This document shows, in pieces, positions 33,173-45,175 of a stretch of 64,000 nucleotides of DNA. The notes beneath the pieces are model-generated. The model searched no databases, was not told the origin of the DNA, and saw only the letters and a program-made list of their open reading frames with translations. The first letter of the stretch is position 1. Each line of letters begins with the position of its first letter. This DNA is from Puffinus mauretanicus (taxonomy: Eukaryota; Chordata; Aves; Procellariiformes; Procellariidae). The stretch lies in NCBI GenBank assembly GCA_023333565.1, contig JAJKFH010002807.1, forward strand, positions 62,001 through 126,000. The letters run 5' to 3'. A program made the position numbers and the translations under genes.

Positions 33173-33260
33173 TCAGCTGACAACAGTGTAGTAATTAGAA
33201 AAAAGTTCTTCTCCTTGCTTGATGTCTCTGAGAGTGACAAGCACAACACACCTCGGGTGG
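33173..33260 (-). CDS. SETD9: SETD9 last coding exon 6
   Basis: The acceptor is CTTTTTTTTTACAG. It encodes HPRCVVLVTLRDIKQGEELF and SNYYTVVS, then TGA at 33175-33173. Confidence 0.94.
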
Positions 33261-36200
33261 CTGTAAAAAAAAAGCAAAAGCAAAAGATGTGGAAGCAAAC
33301 AATTATATTTCCCTTTCAATTTTTCTAATTCCTCATGGCAAGGAGCTAAAACCATGGCTCTCTCTAGATTACTTTTGGGAGTAATGTGCATAATGCAGGC
33401 CAGGGAGCCTGGAAAAACAACACTGAAATACAAATAGCAAATGCAAGCAAAACCATATAATTACCAAAAAAAGCACAGCCTATGTGGGTATGCAAACAAT
33501 GTTTCACACAATTATTCAGAAATGAAAAGTATTAGTCAAGACAGAGAAAAGACACTTATACAGACAGGAGGAGAAGCTACAGCAAAGTTCACAGAGCAGA
33601 AATCATTCCTCTAGACATGCCTACCCACAGGTAGTTGGATAAACCCACTCTCAGCCAAACAACATCCAGAAAGATAGCTCTGAGCTGCATCAGAGACCTG
33701 CTGCAACCTACGATGATGGGTGAATTCTCCATAAACCCCAAGCTGAAATCAGTGGCTGGCAAACAGTGTTCTCACAAAGATATTTAGGAACCCACCCCCC
33801 TAAACGTCCTTTAAGCAAAGGTCCATGCCCTGAAGCTGAAGTATCTACTATTCTAGGAAGGAGAGCATATTCTTCTGATGCTGATGAATGGGAAAGTGAA
33901 GAACAGCATCAACCCAAACAGTCCCCACTACCAAGAACTTTAGCGTGAGGCCATTCTGAAACAATCAAACAACAACAAAAAGGTAAACAAGTACTAAGAA
34001 CTCTTTTACAAGACAGAAAAATATTTAGAAACCAGATTACCTGTGTTGTCAGCACTGTAAGTATCAGTATCAAAACAAGATGGGATCTTTTGTCTAGTGG
34101 CTGTATACTAGGAGAACTGATGACTGAAAGACCGTATTTTCTTGGACAGATTCCAAGGAAGAGAGCAAAATTCCCCCTTCCTGAAACGGTCCCATAGCTT
34201 AGCTCTGCTCACTGCGCTTTCACACTTCAAGCACAGCATCCAGGCTTCCTGAAAGTTCAGTCTTACCACTTCTTTTATTAGCATTTTTTTATTTATCTGC
34301 AGATTTCAAATGCATCTTTAACTTTGCCTCAAAAAAGTTTAATCAGAAAAGCCATTCTTCCAATATGCACCATAACTTTCTCCAACCAAATTTCAGAGTT
34401 TTAAAATAGCTCCAGAATTACATTAGAAGTCCAGATGATCTGCTCTAAAATCCTTATACATCCTCTAGATGAAGCAGATTATTTGGTTCCTGAAGGTAGC
34501 AACTGGACCAGAAGCACAATTTCTTTGGTGTGTTAAATTCAGGACCAACATTACAACTTATTTTCTCACAGTGTCAAAGTTATTCTTGACTACATGCCAG
34601 TACAGGACACTCACTTCCAGACATACTGTCTGTCCTTGTTGTCCATATTGCTCCTTGTACGCATTCATCTAATGGTCACTTTTCCCACATTTCCAAACAA
34701 AAATCCAAGAAAGGTTTCCAAGTGTTTTAATTTCTAAAAGAGGTGGATTTTCAGGTGATAATGAGGATGTTGTAATTGTATAGTGTAATTAAAAGTCACA
34801 CGCCTTTAAACTGCATAGTATTTCAACACAAATTAATTTTAGGTTTCTTCTTGCAAATTCATCTGCTTATTCCTCACATACGCAGAAGACATGGAGAACA
34901 GGAGAGTAAGAAGCCTAAACAAAACTACCTTAGAAGGGCTTTGATAGGTTAAGGGTTGCTAACTACATTTGAAATACATACTGAAAAACCCCAGTACAAT
35001 AATACAAGCAAAACATAACTAGTGCTTTATGGGATTCAGAAAAATCGCACTACAGTGTAACCACTACTTGTGAAATTGTGTCTTCAGAGCTATGTTGATC
35101 TCATCTGCAAAGACGTGGGAAAAGGAACAAAAAGAAAGCGTCTTGTAAATCACTTAAAATTAAGTCTATTCAAAAAGCTAACTCTTCCATACAGGTGCAC
35201 ACTTTCGTGTAACTCATCTTCCTATGGAATAATATTATTCTTCAACCATGTTTGTCTTTTTTACACATACAGTATGCTTTGTATCATACAAATCTATGAG
35301 CTCTTTGATTCTCTGCTAACCTCTCTATGTCATGGCTGTAGACGATGTTTGGAAGATACTGTTTCAGTTCTACTGGAAAATATCCCGGCACATCAAACTC
35401 CTGATAACACACGTTGGCTGCTTTTTCTAGAAATAAAAAAAAAAAAAGGTCTCTATAATACTGAGAAAATCTTAAATAAGGTTTAGAGATGTGTAAAAAT
35501 ATCAAATGTACTGCTGCAAAAGTACCAGATGCTTCATCAAGCCTGAAAACCATGCCTCTGTTGGGACCTATTACACTCCTCTGGAGTCCTACTTCGAATT
35601 TACACAAGAGATACAAAACCAACTACAGGAGCTTTAACCCATCCTTATTGCGTTAAACAGAATGACCTGATTATCAACATGTATAGGAAGGGGCACAACT
35701 TGCATAGCGCCAGGGGAAGCTTACAGCATTGCTAAATGTTGTTAATATGCAACATTTGCTTTTACAGTTTAAAAGAAAAATCTTGAAAAAAACTTTCCTG
35801 GTGGCAAAGTATGTCATAAATACAGACAGGGAGAAAATCACTATCTGTCCAGAGGGGAATTTTGTTTACATGGACATTGGACCTGGAAGAAACAGTTTCA
35901 TGGGACAGCCCTTTGTCTCCTTGACAGTCAATACCCGGTTTGCTACTCCAGCCACCTTTCTGGATGCTACTTGGAGGCAGGGTATCTTTAGTGTAATGCA
36001 GGCTCTGAAAGCCACTTAGAAGCTAGGTATGGTAGCAATTCAACTTTCTGTATCTCACCACCATTGCCATGAGTTATTTATTCCCTCAAACCTTAAGACC
36101 AACACATACTGTGTGAGACAGAATAAATAAATAGTTCCCCTCTTCACGTCCAACAGCTAGATCATACTAACAGTTTCCTAGATTTTGCGCATAAATGTAA

Positions 36201-37508
36201 GAAACTGAGCAGCAACAGAATCTTACTGTACATGTCACTGTGCACATGGTTTTCTCATGAACCATACTGAGGAACCTGATCTGCAACTCTGTGTACTGCC
36301 TCAGCCCAACGGTCCTTTGACAGATACCCTTTCCCACCATCTCACATTTTGGGATGTGTGCCTTTCATTCTACATACCAGGAGGGAGACTGGGAGAGTCA
36401 GTGAGAAAAGCACAAGGGTATCTGAAGCGTTGCTGTGCTGAAGGATTCTAACAGCCAGCTGTCACAAAAGGCCTCAGAAACTCTTTATCCTGTAAGTGCT
36501 TATCTTGTTTTAATCCACACTGTTGTCCCCAAAGATCAGCATCAAAGATCAGACTCTGTCGCCTCCAAAATAATTTATATCCATAAAGACAAACTCTAGC
36601 CTGGAAAATTTACCTGTCAACTTACCATGTGAGCAGTTGTTGACATACTGTCCCATCGCCAGTGGATTTTGCAGGGCAGCTGTGAGCCAGCTCTCATCAC
36701 TCATTTGAAATGGGCCAAGTTGATCTCTCCTGCAGCAAGACCTGAAATGACCGACAGCCTTAACATGAATCACTGCTCCTTCAGTAAAGAGGTTATCTGT
36801 ACTTCCTCCTGTAGAAATGGCCACAGTTGCTGAGTAAAGTTGCTGAGTAAAGAAATGGCACAGTTGCTGCTGGGAGACAGGAGAACACGGGGGGGGGTGG
36901 GGTGGGGTGTGGGGTGTGGGGGGTGGGGTGTGGACCAACACCGCACATGGTGATACTTTAGAAAGTACATTTAAACCTCCCACTAGTGTGTGGTGTCTTT
37001 CAGATTGGTGGAAGAACCTGCACAAAATCACCATGTACAATCCCAGAAATCCACAAACGTTACCATTACAGAACTGTCATCTCGTTCACTTCTAAAGATG
37101 TGAAGTTTCATTACAATATCAACTACAAATTCTTTCCCAGAATTAAAATCTGGTATTAGTAGGTATTAGTATTCAAATTAGGTATTATTTTAGATCATTT
37201 TGCTTGTTACTTATTTTATTTTCTTTTAATATCATATTTAAACACAAATTGCTACGAATTATATTTTAAGGTAAGCTAAACCAGTCCAGGCTAGCTGCGT
37301 GAGGGAAAGTTCAGATTGGGCATTAGGAAAAGGTGGTCGGTCACTGGAACAGGCTCCCCAGGGAAGTGGTCATGGCACCAAGCCTGTCAGAGTTCAAGGA
37401 GCATCTAGACAATGCTTTTGGTCATATGGTTTCGTTTTAGGTAGTCCTGCGAGGAGCAGGGATTGGGACTCGAAGGTCCTTATGGGTCCCTTCCAAGGTG
37501 AGATGGTA

Positions 37509-37554
<46 letters not shown>

Positions 37555-40500
37555 GTTACTGCTCCCTTCTTAAGTGCTGCTCATCTGTAGACCAGAGCTG
37601 GAGTTACCAGATTCACCTTTTTGGTATTAGTAAGTACATATAGAGGCTTTTTTTTTTTTTAATCCACTAAGCAGATATGAATAACAGTTCAGAAGCATTT
37701 AAAAAATTTTATGCTACATCCTGCTCTTATTAAAACTATTTTCTTTACAGGAAACAGTCTCCGTACATCAAAACACATCTCATTGGCGTTACAGATGAAG
37801 ACACAACAGGTACATAACAGATCACATCCAGCTCTTACCCTTGTGTTGTTCGCATTACGAGATGCACATAGGTGGATGACATTCAAATTTAACTCAATTT
37901 AGGGTAAGATAACAGGGAACTGAGACTATTAGTACCATTGTTTTCAATCAGCTGAGTGACAATCCCCTACTTCTTTTGACTGCTTACCTGTACACTGATC
38001 TTGATAGTCCTTTATCATTCCCATCAATAAGGACGCCATCTATGCACCTAAAAATAAAGGGATTGCCAAGGGACTGGAAAAAGATGGGCTCATGCTTTCT
38101 GTACACTGTACCTGTTGCAAGACAGATATGATTATTTCAAAAGAAAGTAAGTTAACGGTCAGAATGGGCTTACGATATCATCCAGTCCCCTCCACACAGA
38201 AACTCAAAGGAGACAATGGAGGTAGGAGGTAACTCCTTTCTCAGTTAGTAACATTAACACTTGTAAACCTACAAGCTTTTAGATGCATCTTTGTGAGATT
38301 AAAAAAAAACCTACATGAGCTGAGATATTCCAAAGAGAGAAGCCACTGAAGGAAATAATTAAAGAGACGGCCTGTGTACAGGATCCATATGAGAGGCAGA
38401 TGAAGCATTACAGCCAACTGGCCTGCTTCAGAGAGGAAAAGGTCAAATGAAGTTTGTTCAGGAAAGCACAGATGAAGATATTAAGCTGTTTTGTTACTAC
38501 TGTGTCAAGACTCTTTGAAAAGCACACACACAGACACCAAAGAACCTGAAACACCCCCCTCCACTCCCTGATTCAGAGATTTTGGTACAGGAGAAGGAAA
38601 ATGCCAAACCAAGAACAGACAAATCATTTCAGCAGACCGTTTCCCGAATCTGTGGACAGGACTTAACCCACCCTGGGTGCCAAGCACAAAAAAGTCACAG
38701 CAGACTGGCTTACAATTTTTCATGACATTGCAGTCCTGCATCCCTTACACCCACTACATCTTCAGCAACCCTCTGTAGAAATCCTTCACTGCAATCTCAC
38801 AAGGAGCTAGGTGAAGGCCCTGCTGGCAGGCTGCACTCACTGCCGAACACCAGGCAGGAGAGCACTGACCTGGTCCCTCCACAGGGTCCCTTCCCCAGCC
38901 AGCAGCATTGCAGTTTCCTTCATAACCCTGAAAAAGGAAGGCATTTCAACAGGCTCATCCTCTTGTTTTGCTAGATGAGCTGCTAGAGGAGACTCTCAAT
39001 GAGCCTACACTCACATTTAGTACGTGCTGCAAGGTCGCAGGTTCATTCCCTGATTGTCATTTGACCATTAGTCAGTTTACAGTCAATGGTAATGGCCAGA
39101 CACTCCTGTTTTGGCACGGCAAAACACGCTCCGCTGCCCAATGCCTGGACTGGTCCCGATCCTGCAATGCTGGCACAAGCTAGAGACCACATACAGTGGA
39201 TGATTCTGTTGACAGATGAAACAGAAACAAATCCAAAGCATTTCAGCAGAGCTGTCCTAGTTTGGCCATACTGACAGAATTACAAATCCTTTTAAGAAAT
39301 GAAAGCAAATACAATTCAAAGAAATGAGGAGGAGGAGGAACAGAGAAGTGCTGATTTTCCAAACATGCTTTATGGAAGAGAGTTCCGCTAAATAAAGGTT
39401 TTATTTTCGTTCTCAAATTTGTATTTTTGTCCTTTGAAAAAGTTATAGCCTTGTCTGCTGCCTGTGTGGAGATCTCAAAACCTCATTTTTCAAATCCTTA
39501 CCCAAAACAGAAACCCCAAAGAATTAAACTACATTGTTCATTTACTTGAAACTGCTCCCGTGCATTTGTGTTTAAAGAATCTGGAACAACTTTTCTAGCT
39601 GCTGAAAAATCAGATTTTGAGTACTGATAAACAAAATTACAGCCCCCCCAGTATTGCTTTGCTTATTTCCAAAAGAGCTCTAGTCAGTTTATAAAGAAAT
39701 ATTCTCATTTACCACAACTTGTGATTTTGTTAAGGAATGACCGAAATAAAACCCGTAAAATAAAAATTAGTGTAGAACTTTGGCATTCTACAGTTAGATG
39801 GTTAGAAATCACATCTAACTTAATCAGAAAAAAGAACATTCCATTACCGGGATACATAGATACAACCATCCCTTTCGGTACAAAACCTTTGGTAACAAAG
39901 ACTCCAGTTCCAGCAGACACCAGGGAACTTCGGTGTCGAGTAATACTGAACCCTAGTGTATTAAACAGAACTTCCTCTGGACTAAACACGTGTCGATTCT
40001 GATGGTTACATGAATTTCCTTTTGATCGCTTCTGCTCAACAGTCAGTAATTCCAGATATTTACATTTGATTTCTGGAAGTAAGGCCAAAATATGTGCTTG
40101 TCTACTGAAGTCATTTATGAACAGAGCTTTAAATATTTTCAGTAGTGTTTCAAAGACATCTTCATCAGAGATAATTTTGTCTTGTGAGCTTTCGGGAACA
40201 TATCGGAGGGTCCTGTAAAGAAAATAAAATATTTTAAAATTACATTTTTCCTAAATAAAATACAGAAGAGCCATTTTTCTAGTACCAACTTACATGCACT
40301 ATTGTTTCAAACAAACCCAAACTCTAAAGAATATCCTTTCATACCTGTCCTACTATGACACCATCATCTGTGTATTTACGGCAAGGCAATTAGGTTAAAC
40401 CCCATTGAGCTCTTAGTGACAAACATACCAAAAATCAAATATATGTGATTACCAGTTTATAAAAAAATATATGTAGTTCATTACACTTTAAATGAGGCGA

Positions 40501-41072
40501 GGACAAACATTATGCTGACTAGGGAGATTTTAATTTATGCTATTTATAACAATGTCGTACTCATTTAAATTCAAGCACTACTTTCACCTTTAAAAAGAAG
40601 ACAAACACATCTTACTGAAAAAAGAAAAACCCATCTAAATAGTTGTAACGTTAAATACCATTTTAAAGTATCCAAGTATTAGAGTTTTATGCCAGCGAAG
40701 TGACACCACTTTCGCCAAGTGAACCCACTTTCGCAAAGCAGCCACTCCCAGTGAAAAATCCGAGTTAGCTCCTGCGACACCCCCGGTCACTCCTGAGAAG
40801 CCGGGAGCCGGGTCTGGGCCACGGCAGCTCCTCGCCCCCAAAAAGGAGCTCTCACCCAGCTCCAACAGCTACTCGAGGCCGAAAAACCCTGCGGGACACC
40901 CACCAGGTGGCACCAGCTGCCGCCACCTCACCCCGCCGGAGAGCAGAAAGGCCCGGTGGCACCCAGAAACTGCCCCTCCACCTCACCTGCGCTTGCGGCG
41001 GAGGTTGAGGGCCAGCCAGGGCACGAAGCGGTACTTGTAGGCGTCCCACCGCCGCCGCAGAGCCCGCAACAT
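33173..41072 (-). CDS. SETD9: SETD9, SET domain-containing protein 9 (6 coding exons)
   Basis: This is a putative lysine methyltransferase-fold protein whose substrate is not well established. Coding exons in transcript order are 41072-40987, 40212-39848, 38111-37988, 36741-36626, 35426-35321 and 33260-33173. They total 885 bases, or 294 residues plus TGA; the human protein is about 299. The N-terminus contains YKYRFVPWLALNLRR, a family hallmark. The SET domain begins around GTGVFVTKGFVPKG and MVVSMYPG. It continues through NPFIFRCIDGVLIDGNDKG and the pseudoknot motif VGQYVNNCS (here GQYVNNCSH), and ends GEELFSNYYTVVS. All junctions keep frame and are GT-AG. The gene is convergent with MIER3 and co-directional with MAP3K1, as in human. 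I rely on remembered family sequence for the name and am confident of it. Confidence 0.95.
35321..35426 (-). CDS. SETD9: SETD9 coding exon 5
   Basis: The acceptor is TTTATTTCTAG and the donor GTTAGC. It encodes KAANVCYQEFDVPGYFP to YLPNIVYSHDIE. Confidence 0.93.
36626..36741 (-). CDS. SETD9: SETD9 coding exon 4
   Basis: The acceptor is GTCATTTCAG and the donor GTAAGT. It encodes SCCRRDQLGPFQMSDESWL to GQYVNNCSH, with the conserved asparagine-cysteine motif of the SET fold. Confidence 0.94.
36812..36866 (+). repeat. Nested short duplication next to SETD9 exon 4
   Basis: GTTGCTGAGTAAA occurs twice in tandem (36826-36838 and 36839-36851). A larger outer unit, GAAATGGCCACAGTTGCTG and GAAATGGCACAGTTGCTG, flanks it. 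Confidence 0.85.
36889..36934 (+). repeat. G-rich low-complexity tract in SETD9 intron 3
   Basis: Repeated GGGG runs separated by T or TGT on the plus strand, which is the template strand of SETD9. The pre-mRNA is therefore CCCCA-rich here. It lies about 150 bases upstream of the exon 4 acceptor. Confidence 0.95.
37285..37508 (+). mobile_element. CR1 LINE 3' fragment in SETD9 intron 3
   Basis: The sequence contains GATTGGGCATTAGGAAAAGG, CTGGAACAGGCTCCCCAGGG and GGTCCTTATGGGTCCCTTCC, typical of the 3' end of a CR1 subfamily different from the other two copies. The usual ATTCTATG tail is replaced by an (AAT)15 run. It is antisense to SETD9. The left boundary is approximate. Confidence 0.8.
37509..37553 (+). 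repeat. (AAT)15 microsatellite
   Basis: Fifteen perfect AAT units directly after the CR1 fragment. A run this uniform is likely to vary in length between individuals. Confidence 0.97.
37988..38111 (-). CDS. SETD9: SETD9 coding exon 3
   Basis: The acceptor is TCTTGCAACAG and the donor GTAAGC. It encodes TVYRKHEPIFFQSLGNPFIF to GLSRSVY. It is not found as a long open frame because of its size. Confidence 0.93.
39848..40212 (-). CDS. SETD9: SETD9 coding exon 2
   Basis: The acceptor is TTTCTTTACAG and the donor GTAATG. It encodes TLRYVPESSQDK to VVSMYPG, with the first strands of the SET domain. Confidence 0.94.
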
Positions 41073-41320
41073 GGCGACTGGCGAGCTCCGCCCGCTCCCT
41101 CACGGCGGCTCTGGGCACCGCCCTCTCTCGAGCCGCGCCCGCGCAAGCGGTCCAGCCAATCGCCGCTCCGGACGCGCGGCCGTATTTGCGTACGGAGCTG
41201 CCATTGGCCGGTGGGTAAAGCAAGCAGGCCGCGGGGCGCCGAGCGGGGTGTAGTAACAAGCAAAACCCCACCCCGGAGATCAAACATCACCTGGGAGCAC
41301 GGGTAGCGCGCGCTTTTAAG
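40780..41320 (-). promoter_or_regulatory. SETD9: CpG-island promoter of SETD9
   Basis: A GC- and CpG-rich block covers exon 1 and its upstream region. A CCAAT box lies on the plus strand (41156-41160) and another on the minus strand (41203-41207), about 85 and 130 bases upstream of the start codon. No TATA box is clear. The start codon on the minus strand sits in GTCGCCATGTTGC, which contains a YY1-like core. Confidence 0.75.
40987..41072 (-). CDS. SETD9: SETD9 coding exon 1
   Basis: Starts ATGTTGCGGGCTCTGCGG at 41072 and ends before the donor GTGAGG. It encodes MLRALRRRWDAYKYRFVPW and LALNLRRKR. The start is the only ATG giving the conserved N-terminus, and it sits in the CpG island. Confidence 0.92.
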
Positions 41321-41894
41321 CAGCAGATACCAACTTAATGTAACATAGCTGTGCTTGTAACACACATGAAGGCATAATTGCAATCCACATTTTTAAACGT
41401 TGATTTTTCTTAAATTAATTTTTAAAAAGTTAATTTTTCAAATTACAATTGACACAGGTAATGAAAAAAGCCTATATACTTAAATAAAATAAAACAAAGT
41501 ACAAGTCAGCCCTGGGAACTGATTGACCAGAGGGGGCTTCCTCAGGCTCACCAGGCGCCTGAGGCACCATCTTGTCATCACCTGGCGAAGGATCCCCGGG
41601 GATCAGGGATCTGGCAGGACAGCTGGGTGGGCCTGTCCCGCACGACCTACAGCTAGGCAGGGAGCAGCTTTCACACAGCTAAGGAGAGTAGGCAGCTCAC
41701 AAGCAACGAGAAACTTTTTAATGCAGAGTTGTTGATCAATGAAATTGGACTAAAGTGGGGCTGGGACTCCCTGCTCTTCAACAGCTAACAGCGCATGAAG
41801 AGCTGGCTAACCATAGGTAGTAAAAAGGCATGGTGTATTTGCACCGAAAAAGGGAGAGCTGCAGGCACTGGAAAAGAAACTCACGTCCCTTTCT
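41321..41894. other. Intergenic sequence between the SETD9 promoter and an LTR
   Basis: No gene. It may include degraded internal sequence of the adjoining retroviral element, but I find no motif to prove that. Confidence 0.5.
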
Positions 41895-42288
41895 TGTCCC
41901 TCAAGTGGGATTCGCTACCTGGTGCAATAAGCCAATCTCACACCCAGAGCCGAGATACTTGTTTATTCCATGTCTGCGCAGAGATGGGTGCTAGGTGGTA
42001 ACTCCACACAGCTAGCACAGCTCAGTTAACACACGGCAAGCATTTTATATTCTCCGAGCAAAAGTTACCAGTACTTTCACATCCACACTTAGTCATCCTT
42101 GCTTCTATTGCCTCGTCTTCACTTCAAGTCACAGTGTCCTTTCTTTTTACTGCGCATATTCAGTGGGGAAGGGGCTTTGTTGGGTAGGGGGCTTTCCTGC
42201 CTGTTCGTGGGGTTTTTACTATGCTAATTAGAGTAGGTCAGAATAGGTCAGACTACTCTAGAGGAATTTGCTGGGCTTCTCTTAAACA
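41895..42288 (-). mobile_element. Compact retroviral LTR upstream of SETD9
   Basis: On the minus strand the element starts TGTTTAAGAGAAGCCCAGC (42288) and ends CTTGAGGGACA (41895). It carries a TATA box (TATAAAAT, 42049-42042) and an AATAAA signal (41967-41962) about 80 bases downstream, followed by CTCTGGGTGTGAGATTGGC and TTGCACCAGG. This TATA, short R and polyadenylation layout is typical of avian beta- or alpha-type (ERVK-like) LTRs. No clear target-site duplication or viral coding sequence adjoins it. Its transcription sense points toward SETD9. Confidence 0.75.
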
Positions 42289-45175
42289 ATGGGGTTAATT
42301 GGTAGCTCTTACCTAGTTTCAAGGATGTACCTCCTCACTTACCTCACCAGAGCCCCCCAGGGACCCACCACCTCCGGCGCCTCCAATCCCCAAGACAATG
42401 CCAATGCAACCCAAAATATACACCGTGGGTGCATACTTACATATGTACATACACACACCTCTCTCTATATCTAAATAGTGTTGTATGCTCCTTCTATGTT
42501 TTATTAAACAATCCAAAAAGGGAAGATTTGATACCAAAAGGAGATTTTAAAATTATCTAGAAGCAGCGGTTGAACCCCACCTCCTTGACAATTCTGCATC
42601 CAGGAGCAATCCCAGCACTATCAGATCACCTTTCCAAAAATCATCCTGTGCCTGCCTCTAGTGACACTGAAGACTGTTAGTGCCTCAGATGATCCACATC
42701 ATGAGAGGAGTGGATCAATAGCCCAGGGCTGAAACCCGTGACATTTCTGTCCACGCTTTTGACTAGTATTTAGCCCTGGTGACAAGGAGACATGAGTTGT
42801 GCTTCGTAGCATCATAAGCAACTGCAGCTTGAAAGGTGCAGCCCGCTTACTGGTGTGAAAGTCTGCAGCATTTACTGCAAAGCTACTGCAAGCCAGACAG
42901 AAGGGATGTATTACAAATCACAAGCATTTACGACTTGAGTCGGGGCAGAAGCTCTTTTGGTGCCACGTTCTACCATCAATTGTCTGTAAAATAAACAAAC
43001 AAAAAAAAATCTAGTGAAGAAACCAACAGATCAGCAATTGATCTTCAAAAATTAACAAAGGCCCCCAAGTCATTCTTTACAAATCATTAAGTTAAGAGAT
43101 ATCAAGATAAGGGTAATGTTATCATCTCCTTGGCCACTGTTCTCCCTTCTCTGCTTGGGTACCTACTTTCATAAAACTCTTATCTTTGGATGCTGCTCCT
43201 TATCTGCAGTTTTATTTAAAATCTGCCAATGAAGTCAAAAGGTATTGGGAAAAAATGAAACAGAACATGACAGCATGGATCTTACTTTCTTAGGAAACTA
43301 GTTTAAAAAAATAATCATATAGAGCTAATGTTTGAGAATTGGTTTTGGGGTGAACAGAGAAATCAAACCTCAAACCACTGTCAAGGCTTATACTCCTATG
43401 TCTGGACTTGAACTCTTGCCAAGAGTTTGGGATTTTGTGAGGCAGGCCCACAGAGCAACGGAACAAGCAGAATTAACTTCCCATCTCAGAGCCTTGCAAA
43501 TATTTATAAATTGCCTCTTGATTTACTCCATATTCACTTTAATTCTATTGTTGACCTTGCACATCTTTTCCGAGAACAGGAACTGAGTGATGATATGTTT
43601 TTTGATTACTGAAATAATTGAGAGAAATAAAAGCAAATGGCACAGTGGCTGCCTCAAAATGCCTTCCTGCCATCTTCTGGACTTTCTTGGTAATGACAGG
43701 GAAGAAAGGTCTCAATTCACAACTTGAATTCTAGATGTCAGCACCTGTGTGCCATAACAAGAAAACAACATGCACGTCTGCCACAGTATATGCATATTGT
43801 GGCTCTTAAAAGCAAGACTGTCACATTCGTGATTCAGTTCAGCAAGGAAGACTAAGCAATGAGAGAAAGTTAGTAAAGGAAATACAGTGTCTTGGGAGGT
43901 GGGCAGAGTTAGGTCAGAACAGCCACACACACAAGTTGCCCACTCAGATGATGAAGAAGAAATATATGATCCTTGTGACACTCCAACATGTTCTGGAAGC
44001 AATTGTTACCTTTCAATGAGAACTTGCAAAGATGAAACGCTGTCAGACTTCAACCTATGACCATCACATATAACACAGAACATAACATTATCCCCACGGG
44101 AGAAATCAAAATGGGCATACCTTACTATTCGCCTGTGGAAGAACTGAACAAACGAAGACATCTGGTTCTGTAAGTAGGTGTCTTGACATTTACTGCCAGC
44201 TGCTGGGGACAGGTGATCTCTGCCATCCCTTGTTTCTAAAAAGAAAACTGCAACATTATAATTACCACAAAGTACTGTAAGATTCAGGAGTTCTATAGTA
44301 AATCAAATAAAGGAAGATCCATTACACTCAATTTATCTTTTATTTAATCCTTGTCATGTATTTTCCTTCTTGACATTTCAGTTAGTACATTTTTCTAATT
44401 TTAAAAATCAGATATTAGAATTTACCTGAAAATTGCTGCTGCCAATTTTTGCTGGTGAATTGGTATGTTCATCTCTATTTGCAGAAAGTCACATAAGTAA
44501 TGGAGACTATAAAGAGAGTGATCCTTTAAAATGTAGAATTTAGTAGTCACAAAAAAGGCTACAGAACACTTGAACTTAATTTTCAACTATCAAAAAATTG
44601 ATTAATTTTAAAAATATCAAAAAATCAGGAGAAAGACAAGCAACTGAAACAAGCCCTAGCTTTGCAATACATATTCAGATTGCCTGAATAAGGAAAGGTT
44701 TATGTTTGCTACTTAAGCCACAAGCAACAGAATCATTTCACTGAAAACATAAAATAGCAGATTAACTTCCAAGATACACCTCAATGGCTCCAGAACTGAT
44801 CTAACCAAATCAGCTCACCTGACTTGGTAATTAATAGTTACATTTGCAGTAATGCAAAATTTAGACATCTAATGTTTGATCTAAGGGTATAAGCAAGTGA
44901 GGTTCAGAAATACCGTGTTGTCGTAACAGAAGTTCCTACCTTTATTATCGATTAAAAAAAAAGTGTTTGTTGCTGCCCTTTATCTAAGCATTCTTTATTG
45001 ATACACCTAAGATATACATATATCAGCCAATACTCATTCGTATGTGTCATTTAATATTAGAAACTAAGTCTTGATATATTGAGTGTTGCATATGAATTGT
45101 GTATAAACAGTGAAGTGTACCAGAAATATTTTATTCACATCAGTAAACTGAACATGTTTACATTACAATAAGCAT
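42289..45175. other. Intergenic sequence between SETD9 and MAP3K1
   Basis: No supported gene or recognised repeat. The MAP3K1 3' end could extend into its right edge if signals near 44994 or 44341 are used. Confidence 0.55.
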
